A DNA stretch of 64,000 bases from Pseudaquidulcibacter saccharophilus (GTDB lineage Bacteria; Pseudomonadota; Alphaproteobacteria; Caulobacterales; Aquidulcibacteraceae), in contig NZ_JAHWUS010000003.1 in assembly GCF_019455445.1 (NCBI RefSeq), forward strand, positions 310,001-374,000, read 5' to 3'. Below, piece after piece: positions 9,293-17,927 of this stretch. Positions within the stretch are counted from its first letter, which is position 1, and each line of letters begins with the position of its first letter. The notes under the pieces are model-generated. The model was not told the DNA's origin, searched no databases, and saw only the letters and a list, made by a program, of their open reading frames with translations. A program made the translations under genes and the position numbers.

Positions 9293-10795
9293 TTATTCAT
9301 AATCATCGTCATCCTGACCTTTATAATCAAGATCAGAGAATTTGGTAAGTTCCGCACGGAAACCAAGTTTGATTTTACCAATTGCACCATGCCTTTGCTT
9401 GGCAATGATAAGTTCGGCAGTGTTTTGGCAGGCATCAACCTTATTTTGCCATTCAAAATGTTTTTCGGCAGGTTCAAGTGGCGGCTCTTGACGTAGCAAA
9501 TAATAAGATTCGCGATAAACGAACATAACGCAGTCTGCGTCCTGCTCGATTGAGCCAGATTCCCGCAAATCCGCCAATTGTGGGCGTTTATCATCGCGGT
9601 TTTCCACCTGACGTGAAAGCTGGGAGAGGGCGATAATCGGAACGTTTAATTCCTTGGCAAGGGCTTTTAGACCTTTGGTGATTTCTGTTACCTCTTGTAC
9701 GCGGTTATCACCACGTGAACCCGGGCTTGTAATAAGCTGAAGGTAGTCGATAACAATCAAATCAAGGCCGGCGCGCCTTTGCAAACGGCGTGCGCGTGCG
9801 GTTAATGCCGCAAGTGAAATACCACCGGTATCGTCAATATAAAGCGGTAAATTGGCAAGTTCGATACTCGCGTCCTGAAGTTTGGCATATTCTGCCTTAC
9901 CTAATTCACCTTTACGAATACGATCAGAGCCAATTCCTGTATAATCGGCAAGAAGACGCATCGTAAGCTGTTCGGCGCTCATCTCGAGGGAATAGAAGGC
10001 AACAACACCTCCTCTTACGGTGCGAACAACGCCGTATTCATCGGTCTTTTGTTCAAAGGCCTTGGCGGCGTTAAAGGCAATATTGGTTGCAAGTGCCGTC
10101 TTACCCATTGATGGACGACCTGCAAGGATTAACAAATCCGATTTATGCAAACCACCAAGCATATGGTCCACTTCGCTAAAGCCAGTTGTCAAACCAACAA
10201 TATCACCGGTTTTGGTTGCGGCAGCAGCAGCAGTGGTTAGTGCCTGTTTTAACGATTCTTGGAATGCAATAAAGCCTGATGAAGACTGCCCATTTTCGCC
10301 AAGTTTATAAAGGCGTTCTTCGGTTTCTTCGATGATTTTTTCGGCGCCATCAAGCTCATCGGAAACGGTATTGGCATCGCGGTTTAATTCACCACCAATA
10401 CGAATAAGTTCGCGCCGCAAGGCAAGGTCGAAAATAAGTTTTGCATAGTCAGGTGCCGCAGCAGGATCGGCGGCGGAATCAATCAATAAAGCAAGATATG
10501 CCGCACCACCAATATCCGCTAATGCACCATCTTGTGCAAAGCGCGCATGCAGAGTGATGCCATCGGCAACGTGACCACGTGAAGAAATATTGCGCACCGT
10601 ATCGAAAATTTTGCCGTGTACGGGGTCGTAAAAATGTTCACCAGAGAATTTATCGCCAAGTTTGGTTAGAACCTGGTTATCAAGCAAGATTGCACCCAAA
10701 AGCGCTTGTTCTGCCTCAAGATTATGGGGCAGGGATTTAAGTTTTTGCTCTTCTTTTGCGGGTGTAAAAATAGTTGAATCAGACATAGTTAACAA
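9293..10795 (-). CDS. dnaB: Replicative DNA helicase DnaB
   Basis: This 500-aa hexameric helicase unwinds DNA at the replication fork. The N-terminal domain begins LPHNLEAEQALLGAILLDNQ, and the RecA-like C-terminal domain has Walker A GRPSMGKTALA, then LDLIVIDYLQLI and QLSRQVENR. The start could be ATG 10795 or the ATG three codons later (MSDSTIF); neither affects the domains. No intein is present. The acidic C-terminus (QDDDDYE) is usual. Confidence 0.97.
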   Translation of the reverse strand: MLTMSDSTIFTPAKEEQKLKSLPHNLEAEQALLGAILLDNQVLTKLGDKFSGEHFYDPVHGKIFDTVRNISSRGHVADGITLHARFAQDGALADIGGAAYLALLIDSAADPAAAPDYAKLIFDLALRRELIRIGGELNRDANTVSDELDGAEKIIEETEERLYKLGENGQSSSGFIAFQESLKQALTTAAAAATKTGDIVGLTTGFSEVDHMLGGLHKSDLLILAGRPSMGKTALATNIAFNAAKAFEQKTDEYGVVRTVRGGVVAFYSLEMSAEQLTMRLLADYTGIGSDRIRKGELGKAEYAKLQDASIELANLPLYIDDTGGISLAALTARARRLQRRAGLDLIVIDYLQLITSPGSRGDNRVQEVTEITKGLKALAKELNVPIIALSQLSRQVENRDDKRPQLADLRESGSIEQDADCVMFVYRESYYLLRQEPPLEPAEKHFEWQNKVDACQNTAELIIAKQRHGAIGKIKLGFRAELTKFSDLDYKGQDDDDYE

Positions 10796-10906
10796 AAAGC
10801 ATCCATATCGTCTTTAATCACCAAAATGTCCAAAGATATTAACAATTTGGCGAACTTATCCACAGATGGATGCTTTTATCATTATTATGCGTCTATATTG
10901 GACGTA

Positions 10907-11353
10907 TTAAAACCCTAAACCAACGCCAAGTCTGTTCCATGCATTAATGTTGGCAATGGCGGTAACTATAAGGATGATTTCATTTTTGGTGAAGTGTTTC
11001 TTTGCCTCTTCCATAATTTCATGATTAGGGAAATTGGTATGAATACGGGTTAAATCTTCGGTTAATGCCAGAACAATTTTTTCGCGTAAATCAAAATGAC
11101 GAGAATCACGCCAAACCGCGATTTGGTCGATTTTTTCTTGGGTAAGACCGGCATTTAGGCCAACTTTATTATGAACCCCGACACAATATGCACAGCCATT
11201 AATTTGCGAAGCACGAATTTTAATAAGTTCGGTTAGCTGTTTGTCGGTGAAAAGCGCCTTTGTGGCATCGTTCATATCACCCAAGCCTTTGAAAATATCA
11301 GGAAATTCGCGGCGGAATTCAGGGTTGGAAATTAAAGGCTCGTGATCAAACAT
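10907..11353 (-). CDS. Carboxymuconolactone decarboxylase/AhpD-family protein
   Basis: The protein is 148 aa when started at ATG 11353, behind an AGGAGC ribosome-binding site; longer in-frame extensions upstream run through the rplI terminator and are not credible. The AhpD-like CxxC with downstream His is visible in GCAYCVGVHNKVGLNAG, preceded by ELIKIRASQING. Proteins of this family are small helical peroxidase or decarboxylase-like enzymes that use the CxxC pair. The exact substrate is unknown. It is a single gene between dnaB and the rplI terminator. Confidence 0.85.
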   Translation of the reverse strand: MFDHEPLISNPEFRREFPDIFKGLGDMNDATKALFTDKQLTELIKIRASQINGCAYCVGVHNKVGLNAGLTQEKIDQIAVWRDSRHFDLREKIVLALTEDLTRIHTNFPNHEIMEEAKKHFTKNEIILIVTAIANINAWNRLGVGLGF

Positions 11354-11432
11354 GTTTTGCTCCTGCAAATATAATATTAGCAATTGCGCATATAAGGCTT
11401 TGGAAAATAATAAACAAGGGGGTAATAACAAA

Positions 11433-11461
11433 AAGCCCCGCGACATTTCTGCGCGGGGCTT
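11433..11461 (-). terminator. Rho-independent terminator of the rpsF-rpsR-rplI operon
   Basis: The minus strand reads AAGCCCCGCG, an 11-nt loop-side segment and CGCGGGGCTT, followed by a T-run. It starts just past the rplI stop, as expected for this operon. Confidence 0.9.
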
Positions 11462-11483
11462 ATGAATTAAGTTGTAAAAACCA

Positions 11484-12068
11484 CTATTCGCGGTTTTCTT
11501 CGCCTTCAAGGCTAACTGCGTTTTCAGCAATTTCTGCAGCCTGTGCATCAAGAGCAGCGCGTTCTTCAGCTAATTTAGCTGCAACAACGTCTTCACCTTT
11601 TGCCTGACGTTCAGCTTCTTCATTAGTACGAGCAACGTTTGCAGAAACAGTTGCTTCAACTTCTGCATGAAGGTGAACAAGAACTTGGTGAACGCCAATA
11701 GTTTTGATAGGTGCTTTAAGGAAAATTTGATTTTTCTTAACATCAAAACCAGCAGCAGCAGCAGCGTCTGCGATATCGCGTGCAGAAACTGAACCATAAA
11801 GCTGACCTGCTTCACCCGCTTGGCGGATAAGAGTAAAGGTTTGGCCGTTAAGCTTGTCACCAATTGCTTGGGCTGCTTCACGTGCTTTTTGGTTTTCTGC
11901 TTCGATGTGCGCGCGTTGCGCTTCGAATACTTTTTTGTTTGCTTCAGTCGCACGAAGTGCTTTGTTTTGAGGCAACAAGAAGTTACGAGCAAAACCCGGT
12001 TTAACTTTTACAGTATCGCCAATGTTACCAAGGCGACCAACACGTTCTAGAAGAATTACTTCAACCAT
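11484..12068 (-). CDS. rplI: 50S ribosomal protein L9
   Basis: This 194-aa protein starts with [18 protein letters not shown], and [22 protein letters not shown] is the L9 N-terminal rRNA-binding domain signature. A long central helix and a C-terminal domain follow. It is longer than the 149-residue E. coli protein; the extra acidic, Ala/Glu-rich tail is typical of alphaproteobacterial L9. It is the last gene of the rpsF-rpsR-rplI operon and is followed by a strong terminator. Confidence 0.97.
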   Translation of the reverse strand: MVEVILLERVGRLGNIGDTVKVKPGFARNFLLPQNKALRATEANKKVFEAQRAHIEAENQKAREAAQAIGDKLNGQTFTLIRQAGEAGQLYGSVSARDIADAAAAAGFDVKKNQIFLKAPIKTIGVHQVLVHLHAEVEATVSANVARTNEEAERQAKGEDVVAAKLAEERAALDAQAAEIAENAVSLEGEENRE

Positions 12069-12078
12069 TATAGTCTCC

Positions 12079-12336
12079 TTAAGCTACATTATATGGCAAT
12101 AGTGCCAAGAAACGGGCGCGTTTAATTGCGCGTGCAAGCTCGCGCTGTTTTTTCTGAGAAACAACAGTGATGCGAGATGGAACGATTTTGCCTTTTTCAG
12201 ACAAAAAGCGTTGCAGCAATTTTACGTCTTTATAATCAATCTTTGGTGCATTTTCACCAGAGAATGGGCAAGTTTTACGACGACGCTGAAACGGACGACG
12301 AGTTGGAAGGTTTGAAATGGTGAATTTAGTAGCCAT
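12079..12336 (-). CDS. rpsR: 30S ribosomal protein S18
   Basis: This 85-aa protein contains [21 protein letters not shown], then [21 protein letters not shown], with the basic C-terminus [18 protein letters not shown], all characteristic of S18. S18 binds 16S rRNA together with S6, whose gene is immediately upstream (3-nt gap). Confidence 0.98.
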   Translation of the reverse strand: MATKFTISNLPTRRPFQRRRKTCPFSGENAPKIDYKDVKLLQRFLSEKGKIVPSRITVVSQKKQRELARAIKRARFLALLPYNVA

Positions 12337-12339
12337 TGA

Positions 12340-12741
12340 TTATGCCTCCTCAGCTTCGGTGAATTCTTCGTTTTCACGAGAATATTCAGCACGTGCTTTT
12401 GCTTTTTTCTCTTCTTTTTCGCGGCGAGAAAGAATTACAGACGGTTCATTGTCCAATTCTTCAACCTTGATAGAGATGTAACGCAAAATTTCTTCATTGA
12501 TTGAATGTTGACGCTCAACCTCTTGAACCGCAGCAGCAGGTGCTTCGATATTCAAGAAAGTATAGTGTGCTTTGCGTTGTTTTTTGATGCGGTATGCAAG
12601 GTTGCGAAGACCCCAATATTCGGTCTTGGTAACTTTGCCGCCAGCTTCAGTGATTTGTTTTGTTACGTCTTCGACGATTGCATCTACTTGTTGAGTAGAA
12701 ATATCAGGACGAGACATAATAATATGCTCATAAAATGGCAT
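12340..12741 (-). CDS. rpsF: 30S ribosomal protein S6
   Basis: Started at ATG 12741 (MPFYEHIIMSRPDISTQQVD), the protein is 133 aa; a GGGAA box precedes the start, and a longer in-frame extension upstream reads through the leader and is not credible. YEHIIMSRPDIS and the TEYWGLRNLAYRIKKQRKAHY segment identify S6. The C-terminal tail is Glu-rich. It is the first gene of the S6-S18-L9 operon. Confidence 0.97.
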   Translation of the reverse strand: MPFYEHIIMSRPDISTQQVDAIVEDVTKQITEAGGKVTKTEYWGLRNLAYRIKKQRKAHYTFLNIEAPAAAVQEVERQHSINEEILRYISIKVEELDNEPSVILSRREKEEKKAKARAEYSRENEEFTEAEEA

Positions 12742-13016
12742 TTTTATTTCCCTGTATTTAGGTTGCGGCAAGGTGGGATTTGGGTAATCCACCCCGATGG
12801 ATCAGGCACTTTCACGAAAATTTCACCACGAAACCCCCGCCAAGGCTGACCACAACCAACGTTAAGGCGCGGCTTTAAGCATATTTTAAAGGAAAAGGGA
12901 AGGGGGCGGGGTGATAAAATGCGAATTAAGGATTAGGATTAAGGATTTTTCTGTCCAACAAGTTTGGGAAGGGGAAGTGTATGAAATATTTTAAATTTAA
13001 AAAAGTTCAGTATATT
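12742..13016 (-). promoter_or_regulatory. rpsF operon leader and promoter region
   Basis: This is the non-coding gap upstream of rpsF. A hairpin with a single bulged base lies at 12772-12793 (arms GGTGGgATT and AATCCACC on the plus strand, loop TGGGT). Many rpsF leaders carry an S6:S18-binding autoregulatory RNA, and this hairpin is a candidate. I could not verify the conserved core of that motif, so the regulatory role is inference. Confidence 0.35.
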
Positions 13017-13859
13017 CTATTCGCAATTATATTTTTTCCAACTTTCTCTCCTTATAAGACCATAATCTTTCTTATCGAACAGGCTTTTTAATTTTAACCA
13101 CTCGTTCTCATTCTTTGGTTGCCAAAAGTTATTTTGCCTAATTTTCCCAATGCATGATGAGTACATTTCTCGATTAATATACCACATTCCGCTTTTATTA
13201 GCTGATTTTTCTGCGATTGCCATGATTGCAGGATCGGGGCTAAGCCAATATTTTTTTACTCCAAGCCTTAGCGCAGCATCATTCTGACGCTGGAAGATGG
13301 CATCATTTCGTTTGATATCGTTATCAAGTTCTTTTTTAAGTTCATCATTATCAATTGCACCATTTTCAATTCGGACTTTTTTGAATGCGTCACGTAATTG
13401 TTGGGATGAGGGTGGATTAGAGCCATGAAGTGCAATAATAGAATATGGTTTTACAATAAGCTTGCGAGCAGCAGGAATTATGTAATTACCGCAAGAAGAA
13501 AGACAAAATCCTAATACTTCGACCGACCATTTATGTTTTTCAATTATTTCAGCAGCGGAAATTGCTGTTTCTGTATTCCCGCCTGGTGAAGTGATTTTCA
13601 GGATTACCCTTTTGTTTTTTTTATATTTTGACAAACAATCTACTAGTTTTTGATTGGTTTCTCCAATGTACCTTATTTCAATTTTATTACCTAAGGTGCT
13701 GACTTTGCATACAGTTTCATTCCTACTTTCTAAATCCCAAAGCTTTTTTATTGCGAGTTTTGAATTATTAAAATTATCAATATCATTTAACTCTTGCGCA
13801 TATGATTGCGTTGTGTTGAAACAACAAACGATAAATAATAATTTCAGTTTAATACTCAC
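13017..13859 (-). CDS. Secreted ClpP/crotonase-fold protein (COG3904-like)
   Basis: This 280-aa protein has an N-terminal signal peptide (KLKLLFIVCCFNTTQSYAQ). The region VILKITSPGGNTETAISAAE, continuing to LGFCLSSCGNYIIPAARKL and then IIALHGSN, looks like a ClpP/SppA-type fold: an oxyanion-forming SPGG loop, a Ser in CLSSCGNYI at the nucleophile position, and a later His. It resembles predicted periplasmic ClpP-like proteins. Substrate and activity are unknown. It is in the same orientation as the next secreted protein gene (52-nt gap), so they may be co-transcribed. Its low GC content and lack of homology to the neighbours suggest an accessory locus. Confidence 0.6.
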   Translation of the reverse strand: MSIKLKLLFIVCCFNTTQSYAQELNDIDNFNNSKLAIKKLWDLESRNETVCKVSTLGNKIEIRYIGETNQKLVDCLSKYKKNKRVILKITSPGGNTETAISAAEIIEKHKWSVEVLGFCLSSCGNYIIPAARKLIVKPYSIIALHGSNPPSSQQLRDAFKKVRIENGAIDNDELKKELDNDIKRNDAIFQRQNDAALRLGVKKYWLSPDPAIMAIAEKSANKSGMWYINREMYSSCIGKIRQNNFWQPKNENEWLKLKSLFDKKDYGLIRRESWKKYNCE

Positions 13860-13910
13860 AAAAAACTTTCCTTAATATGAAATAATCATAAAAAATTTGT
13901 TTGAATGGCA

Positions 13911-14816
13911 TCATTTGACTTCCTTAAACAAACAATCAAACGCATCTTCTTGAACCTCTAAATGCGTCATGCCTACAATAGCGACTATATTTTTGCCATC
14001 AAGCACATCTTGGCTTATATTTTTGAACATATATTTCGTTCTATAATCACTTGCCGCGCTGATTATGGTATTTGCAAATTTACTTCCGGTTTGTTTTGAG
14101 CTTGATGTCGGGTCAAACCAGCCATTTGGTGCTTCATAATATTCAATATCTGGGAAATATTGTTTGGCGGCTTTCTTAAGTTCATCCAGTGATTTCACAT
14201 TGTCTTTTGCGTTTGTCTTTGCCCATATCGGATTATATTTATTGATTTCATTGGTGACATATTTCTCAATTTCATCATTTTTTACACCGAACCTATCACG
14301 CATTGTTGCTGCGGTTCGCATATATAATATTGTTGAGGTTTTTCGCGCGCCGTATTTGTTGGCAAGATATTGCAATAATTCTTCTTGTGGTGGCTCAAGC
14401 GACTTTAATTTTGCTCCATTTTTCTTTGCCCAAAACCCAGCGTAGCGTGTTTCGTGGTAGTTCTTCATTGCATAATCTTGGTCGGATGTTAATTTATCAA
14501 ACCACGAAATATCGTCATTTTCCACATAAACGAAATCAGGTTTAATCTCGGCAATATCGTCACGAATTTTATAGAACAATTCGGGTTCTGGCTTGTTAAT
14601 ATGAATTGAGCCAATATAAGTTAGTTTTGATGATTTCTGCTGATATTTATATTTTTTCTCAAGCCAAATATTATCTGAATCATGTTTGCTATAATCATAG
14701 GTTTTAATCGGTATGATTTTTGCCGCACAAGTATTGATTTGTTGTGGTTTTGCTAATGCGATATTTGGCAATATTGCCGTTAAAATTATAATTGCGGCTT
14801 TATTTTTTATGTTCAT
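13911..14816 (-). CDS. Secreted TraB/GumN-like protein
   Basis: The start at ATG 14816 (MNIKNKAAIIILTAILPNIALA) gives 301 aa and a clear signal peptide; in-frame upstream sequence spoils the signal. The pattern LTYIGSIHINKPEPELFYKI followed by PDFVYVENDD, and IVAIVGMTHLEVQ near the end, resembles the TraB/PrgY/GumN or ChaN-like superfamily, in which a GxxH and a later GxxH pair cooperate in a metal-dependent hydrolase-like fold. That assignment is tentative. There is no known substrate. It sits upstream of the ClpP-like gene on the same strand. Confidence 0.5.
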   Translation of the reverse strand: MNIKNKAAIIILTAILPNIALAKPQQINTCAAKIIPIKTYDYSKHDSDNIWLEKKYKYQQKSSKLTYIGSIHINKPEPELFYKIRDDIAEIKPDFVYVENDDISWFDKLTSDQDYAMKNYHETRYAGFWAKKNGAKLKSLEPPQEELLQYLANKYGARKTSTILYMRTAATMRDRFGVKNDEIEKYVTNEINKYNPIWAKTNAKDNVKSLDELKKAAKQYFPDIEYYEAPNGWFDPTSSSKQTGSKFANTIISAASDYRTKYMFKNISQDVLDGKNIVAIVGMTHLEVQEDAFDCLFKEVK

Positions 14817-14870
14817 ATTAAGTGAAGCCTTTAATTGATAATTGCCGATTTTAAACCTTGATTCCCTCAT

Positions 14871-15128
14871 GCGTAAAATAGCAAGTATGCCAATTCTTGG
14901 TTTTTATCCCCACGCTTCACAATTGGCATTAATATTCAATTGAATTGGCGCAGGATTGGGGGGGGTGAAATGTCAGGAAATGTCAGGGTTTTTGGTGGGG
15001 ATGAAAATTGTAATAAATGGCAAAAAAATATAATAAAATCAGTATATTTTCATTGTTACAAACTTGGTTGCAAATGGGCAATGCACCCCATTCTTGAGTT
15101 CCAATCCAAACCCGCCTAAATAGGCGTA
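14871..15128. other. Gene-free stretch upstream of the MITE-like element
   Basis: No credible gene is visible between the TraB-like gene and the inverted-repeat element. The sequence is AT-rich with a short G-run (14957-14963) and a small hairpin CGCCTAAATAGGCG near 15114-15126. It probably contains the promoters for the minus-strand gene and for kdsD. Confidence 0.4.
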
Positions 15129-15278
15129 TTAACTCCTTCCCTTGAGGGAAGGTGGCACTTGCGTAGCAAGTGACGGAAGGGTGATGATGGTGATGCTAAA
15201 TGCGCCATTATGATAAATTGAATTTTGCGCCACCCTTCAGTCACTTTCGGTGACAGCTTCCCTCAAGGGAAGAAGTTA
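15129..15278. repeat. MITE-like element with about 50-bp imperfect inverted repeats
   Basis: The left arm (15129-15183) and the reverse complement of the right arm (15231-15278) align over about 50 bases. Both contain TTCCCTTGAGGGAAG, then GTGGC or CTGTC, a small internal hairpin (CACTTGC/GCAAGTG on the left, GTCAC/GTGAC on the right), and GAAGGGTG. The central 47 nt encodes nothing. This layout is typical of non-autonomous palindromic repeats dispersed in genomes. It ends 30 nt before the kdsD start. No transposase is present. Confidence 0.7.
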
Positions 15279-15308
15279 GCGGCGAAGCAGTCAAAGAATA
15301 GGTTTTCT

Positions 15309-16268
15309 ATGTCACATACACAAATTATCGAACAAGGCGCGAATGTTATCACCACAGAGGCGGAGGCGTTGAATTTACTTGCCGCAAGCCTTGATGAAAA
15401 CTTTGCCAAAGCGGTTGAATTAATTCTTAATTGCGAAGGGCGCGTGATTTTATCTGGTATGGGTAAATCGGGGCATATTGGGCGCAAAATTGCGGCAACC
15501 CTTGCCTCAACCGGTACACCGTCATTCTTTGTGCATCCGGCCGAAGCAAGCCACGGTGATTTGGGCATGATTACCCCCAAAGATATTTGCGTTGTGCTTT
15601 CAAATTCTGGTGAAACTTCCGAGCTTTCAGATGTTTTGGCGCATTGCAAGCGTTTCGGTATTGCGATTATTGGCGTTGCCTCAAGACCTGAAAGCACGCT
15701 TATTCAATCATCAAATATTGGTCTTGTGTTACCTGCCGCCAAGGAGGCATGTGCCATTGGCATGGCGCCAACCACATCGACCACAATGACGCTTGCACTT
15801 GGCGACGCCTTGGCGGTGGCGGTGATGGAATTGCGCGGCTTTAAAAAAGAAAATTTCAAAACTTTCCACCCTGGTGGCAAACTTGGTGCGGCATTGTTAA
15901 AAGTTTCTAATTTGATGCATAAAGGAAGCGATCTTCCGCTTGTGCCACAGGGTACATCAATGAAAGACGCCATCCTAGAGATGAGTGCGAAAACCTTTGG
16001 CGTGGTTGGCGTTCTTGATAAGGATTTCCACCTTGCGGGCATTATTACTGATGGCGATTTGCGCCGTAATATTGATGATTTGCTTTCCAAAGATGTTGAC
16101 AAGGTTGCCAATCCAAAACCAATCGTGGTCAAGGAAAATATGCTGGCATTAGAGGCGGTTCATATGATGAATGAACGCAAAATCACCTGCCTTTTTGTGA
16201 CATCGGATGATAATAAACCTGTTGGTTTGGTTCGCCTTCATGATTGTTTGCGGGCGGGCGTGGAATAG
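15309..16268 (+). CDS. kdsD: Arabinose-5-phosphate isomerase KdsD/KpsF
   Basis: This is a 319-aa protein from ATG 15309 (MSHTQIIEQG); longer in-frame readings run into the repeat element. The N-terminal SIS domain has SGMGKSGHIGRKIAATLAST, HPAEASHGDLGM and SNSGETSEL. Two C-terminal CBS domains follow (about residues 200-319, with ITDGDLRR). The enzyme makes arabinose-5-phosphate for Kdo in LPS. Its ribosome-binding site is weak and it starts right after the repeat, so its promoter must lie in or before that element. Confidence 0.94.
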   Translation: MSHTQIIEQGANVITTEAEALNLLAASLDENFAKAVELILNCEGRVILSGMGKSGHIGRKIAATLASTGTPSFFVHPAEASHGDLGMITPKDICVVLSNSGETSELSDVLAHCKRFGIAIIGVASRPESTLIQSSNIGLVLPAAKEACAIGMAPTTSTTMTLALGDALAVAVMELRGFKKENFKTFHPGGKLGAALLKVSNLMHKGSDLPLVPQGTSMKDAILEMSAKTFGVVGVLDKDFHLAGIITDGDLRRNIDDLLSKDVDKVANPKPIVVKENMLALEAVHMMNERKITCLFVTSDDNKPVGLVRLHDCLRAGVE

Positions 16269-16486
16269 ATACCGCTTCCGCCTTCCTCGCTTCGCTCGTC
16301 ATTTGGACGGGTAGGGAAAGCAAGTATTAAACTAAGCGCAAGCGCGATTGAGCGCCGGCGGGATTCCGCCGCCCCACCGGAGGCATGAGGTAATAGCATT
16401 TGTGATTAGCAAATGCCCCGAATTAGCCGCGAGGTATAAAAATATGCTCGGTTTCCGATTTTTATTTGCATCTTTATAAAATATTT
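16269..16486. other. Hairpin-rich intergenic between kdsD and glgA
   Basis: This convergent intergenic is more GC-rich than its surroundings over 16269-16440 and contains two clean hairpins: CGGCGG-gatt-CCGCCG at 16356-16371 and GCATTTG-tgattag-CAAATGC at 16396-16416. Neither is followed by a convincing T-run. It has the look of repeat-derived sequence. No gene is seen. Confidence 0.45.
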
Positions 16487-17926
16487 TTATTTCACGAGGC
16501 TTTTGTAAATTTCGGCATATTTTTCACCGCTTTTTTTCCAGCTAAAATCTGCTTTCATGCCGTTTCGTTGGATTTGCGCCCATTTGCGTTTATCGTGATA
16601 AAGTGGGATGGCGCGGTTTACGGCGCGTAATATCTCATGATAAGTGACCTTGTTGAATTGGAAGCCGGTGGCAACATTTGCCTCCATCGCCGCCTCATTG
16701 GCATCGATAATAGTGTCGGCAAGGCCGCCAGTACGCGCCACAATTGGCACGCAGCCATATTTAAGGCCGTATAATTGGGTAAGTCCACAAGGTTCAAATC
16801 GTGATGGGATTAGAATGCCATCTGCACCAGCTTGAAGCAAATGGGATAGTTTCTCATCATAGCCAATATAAATCCCCAATTTACCTGAAAATTCACGGGC
16901 TAGGTTTTTAAGGCGATCTTCAATATATGCTTCACCGGCGCCAAGGACGGCAACCCTAGAGCCAGAGTTGATAATATCCGGCAGCGCCTCCATGAATACG
17001 TCCATCCCTTTTTGCCATGTAAGGCGGGAAATAACGCAAAAAATTGGGTTGGCGGCGCGTTTAAGGTTGAAAATAGCTTCAATCTTGCGCTTGTTAAACT
17101 TACGGTCAATAAGGCTTTTGGAATGATAATTTTTCTCGATTAAATCATCAGTTTCAGGATTCCAAATATCATCGTCGATGCCGTTTAAAATGCCGTGGGT
17201 TTGGGCTTCGCGGGCCTGAATAATACCTTCCATTCCCATGCCAAACTCACTTTGTAAAATCTCACGTGAATAGGTTGGGGAAACGGTGGTTATGGCATGT
17301 GCCTTGGCGATACCACCTTTTAGGAATGAAATATCGCCGTAATACTCAACTCCGTCCATACGGTAAACTTCGGATGGTAATTGCAAAATACCAAACATCT
17401 CACCGCTAAATTTGCCTTGGAACGCAATATTGTGAATTGTTAAAACGCTTGGTGTTTTTTGCGCGCGCTCATTGCCGAATTTCATATAAACGCATGATAA
17501 TGCAGCCTGCCAATCATGGGCATGAACAATATCAGGAAGGTAGGATTTGCAAATTCCGCCCGCTATGTCTGATGCCGCTTTTGAAAGTGCTGCGAACCGT
17601 ACCGCATTATCGCGCCAATCATTGCCCAATGTATCGACATAGGGGCCGCCATCACGTTCATATAAAAACGGCGCATGAAGGGCGATGATATCTAGTTCAC
17701 CAACCTTGTGGCGCATAAGGCGCGCCGAAATACCGAACAAATCATCATATTGGTGAAGAATGGTTCCTTTGCCAAGTTTTTCCAAAATCGCGCCATAAGC
17801 GGGAATAAGGGTTGTAACGGCGAAACCATGGGGATGAACTGCGCTTGGCATAGCGCCAACCACATCGGCAAGCCCGCCGGTTTTTATTAAAGGAAAAATC
17901 TCTGAAGCAACGCTTAAAATCTTCAT
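16487..17926 (-). CDS. glgA: Glycogen synthase
   Basis: This 479-aa GT5 enzyme extends glycogen with ADP-glucose. The N-terminal ADP-glucose-binding signature KTGGLADVVGAMP is at residues 15-27, HAHDWQAAL and TIHNIAFQG follow, and the C-terminal Rossmann domain carries SRFEPCGLTQLYGLKYG with the catalytic Glu region. It is the last gene of the glycogen operon, 1 nt after glgC. Confidence 0.97.
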   Translation of the reverse strand: MKILSVASEIFPLIKTGGLADVVGAMPSAVHPHGFAVTTLIPAYGAILEKLGKGTILHQYDDLFGISARLMRHKVGELDIIALHAPFLYERDGGPYVDTLGNDWRDNAVRFAALSKAASDIAGGICKSYLPDIVHAHDWQAALSCVYMKFGNERAQKTPSVLTIHNIAFQGKFSGEMFGILQLPSEVYRMDGVEYYGDISFLKGGIAKAHAITTVSPTYSREILQSEFGMGMEGIIQAREAQTHGILNGIDDDIWNPETDDLIEKNYHSKSLIDRKFNKRKIEAIFNLKRAANPIFCVISRLTWQKGMDVFMEALPDIINSGSRVAVLGAGEAYIEDRLKNLAREFSGKLGIYIGYDEKLSHLLQAGADGILIPSRFEPCGLTQLYGLKYGCVPIVARTGGLADTIIDANEAAMEANVATGFQFNKVTYHEILRAVNRAIPLYHDKRKWAQIQRNGMKADFSWKKSGEKYAEIYKSLVK

Positions 17927-17927
17927 T

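Noticed and set aside
15129-15278. CRISPR repeat or attachment site
   Set aside because: Only two arms in inverted orientation, no spacers, no cas genes or integrase.
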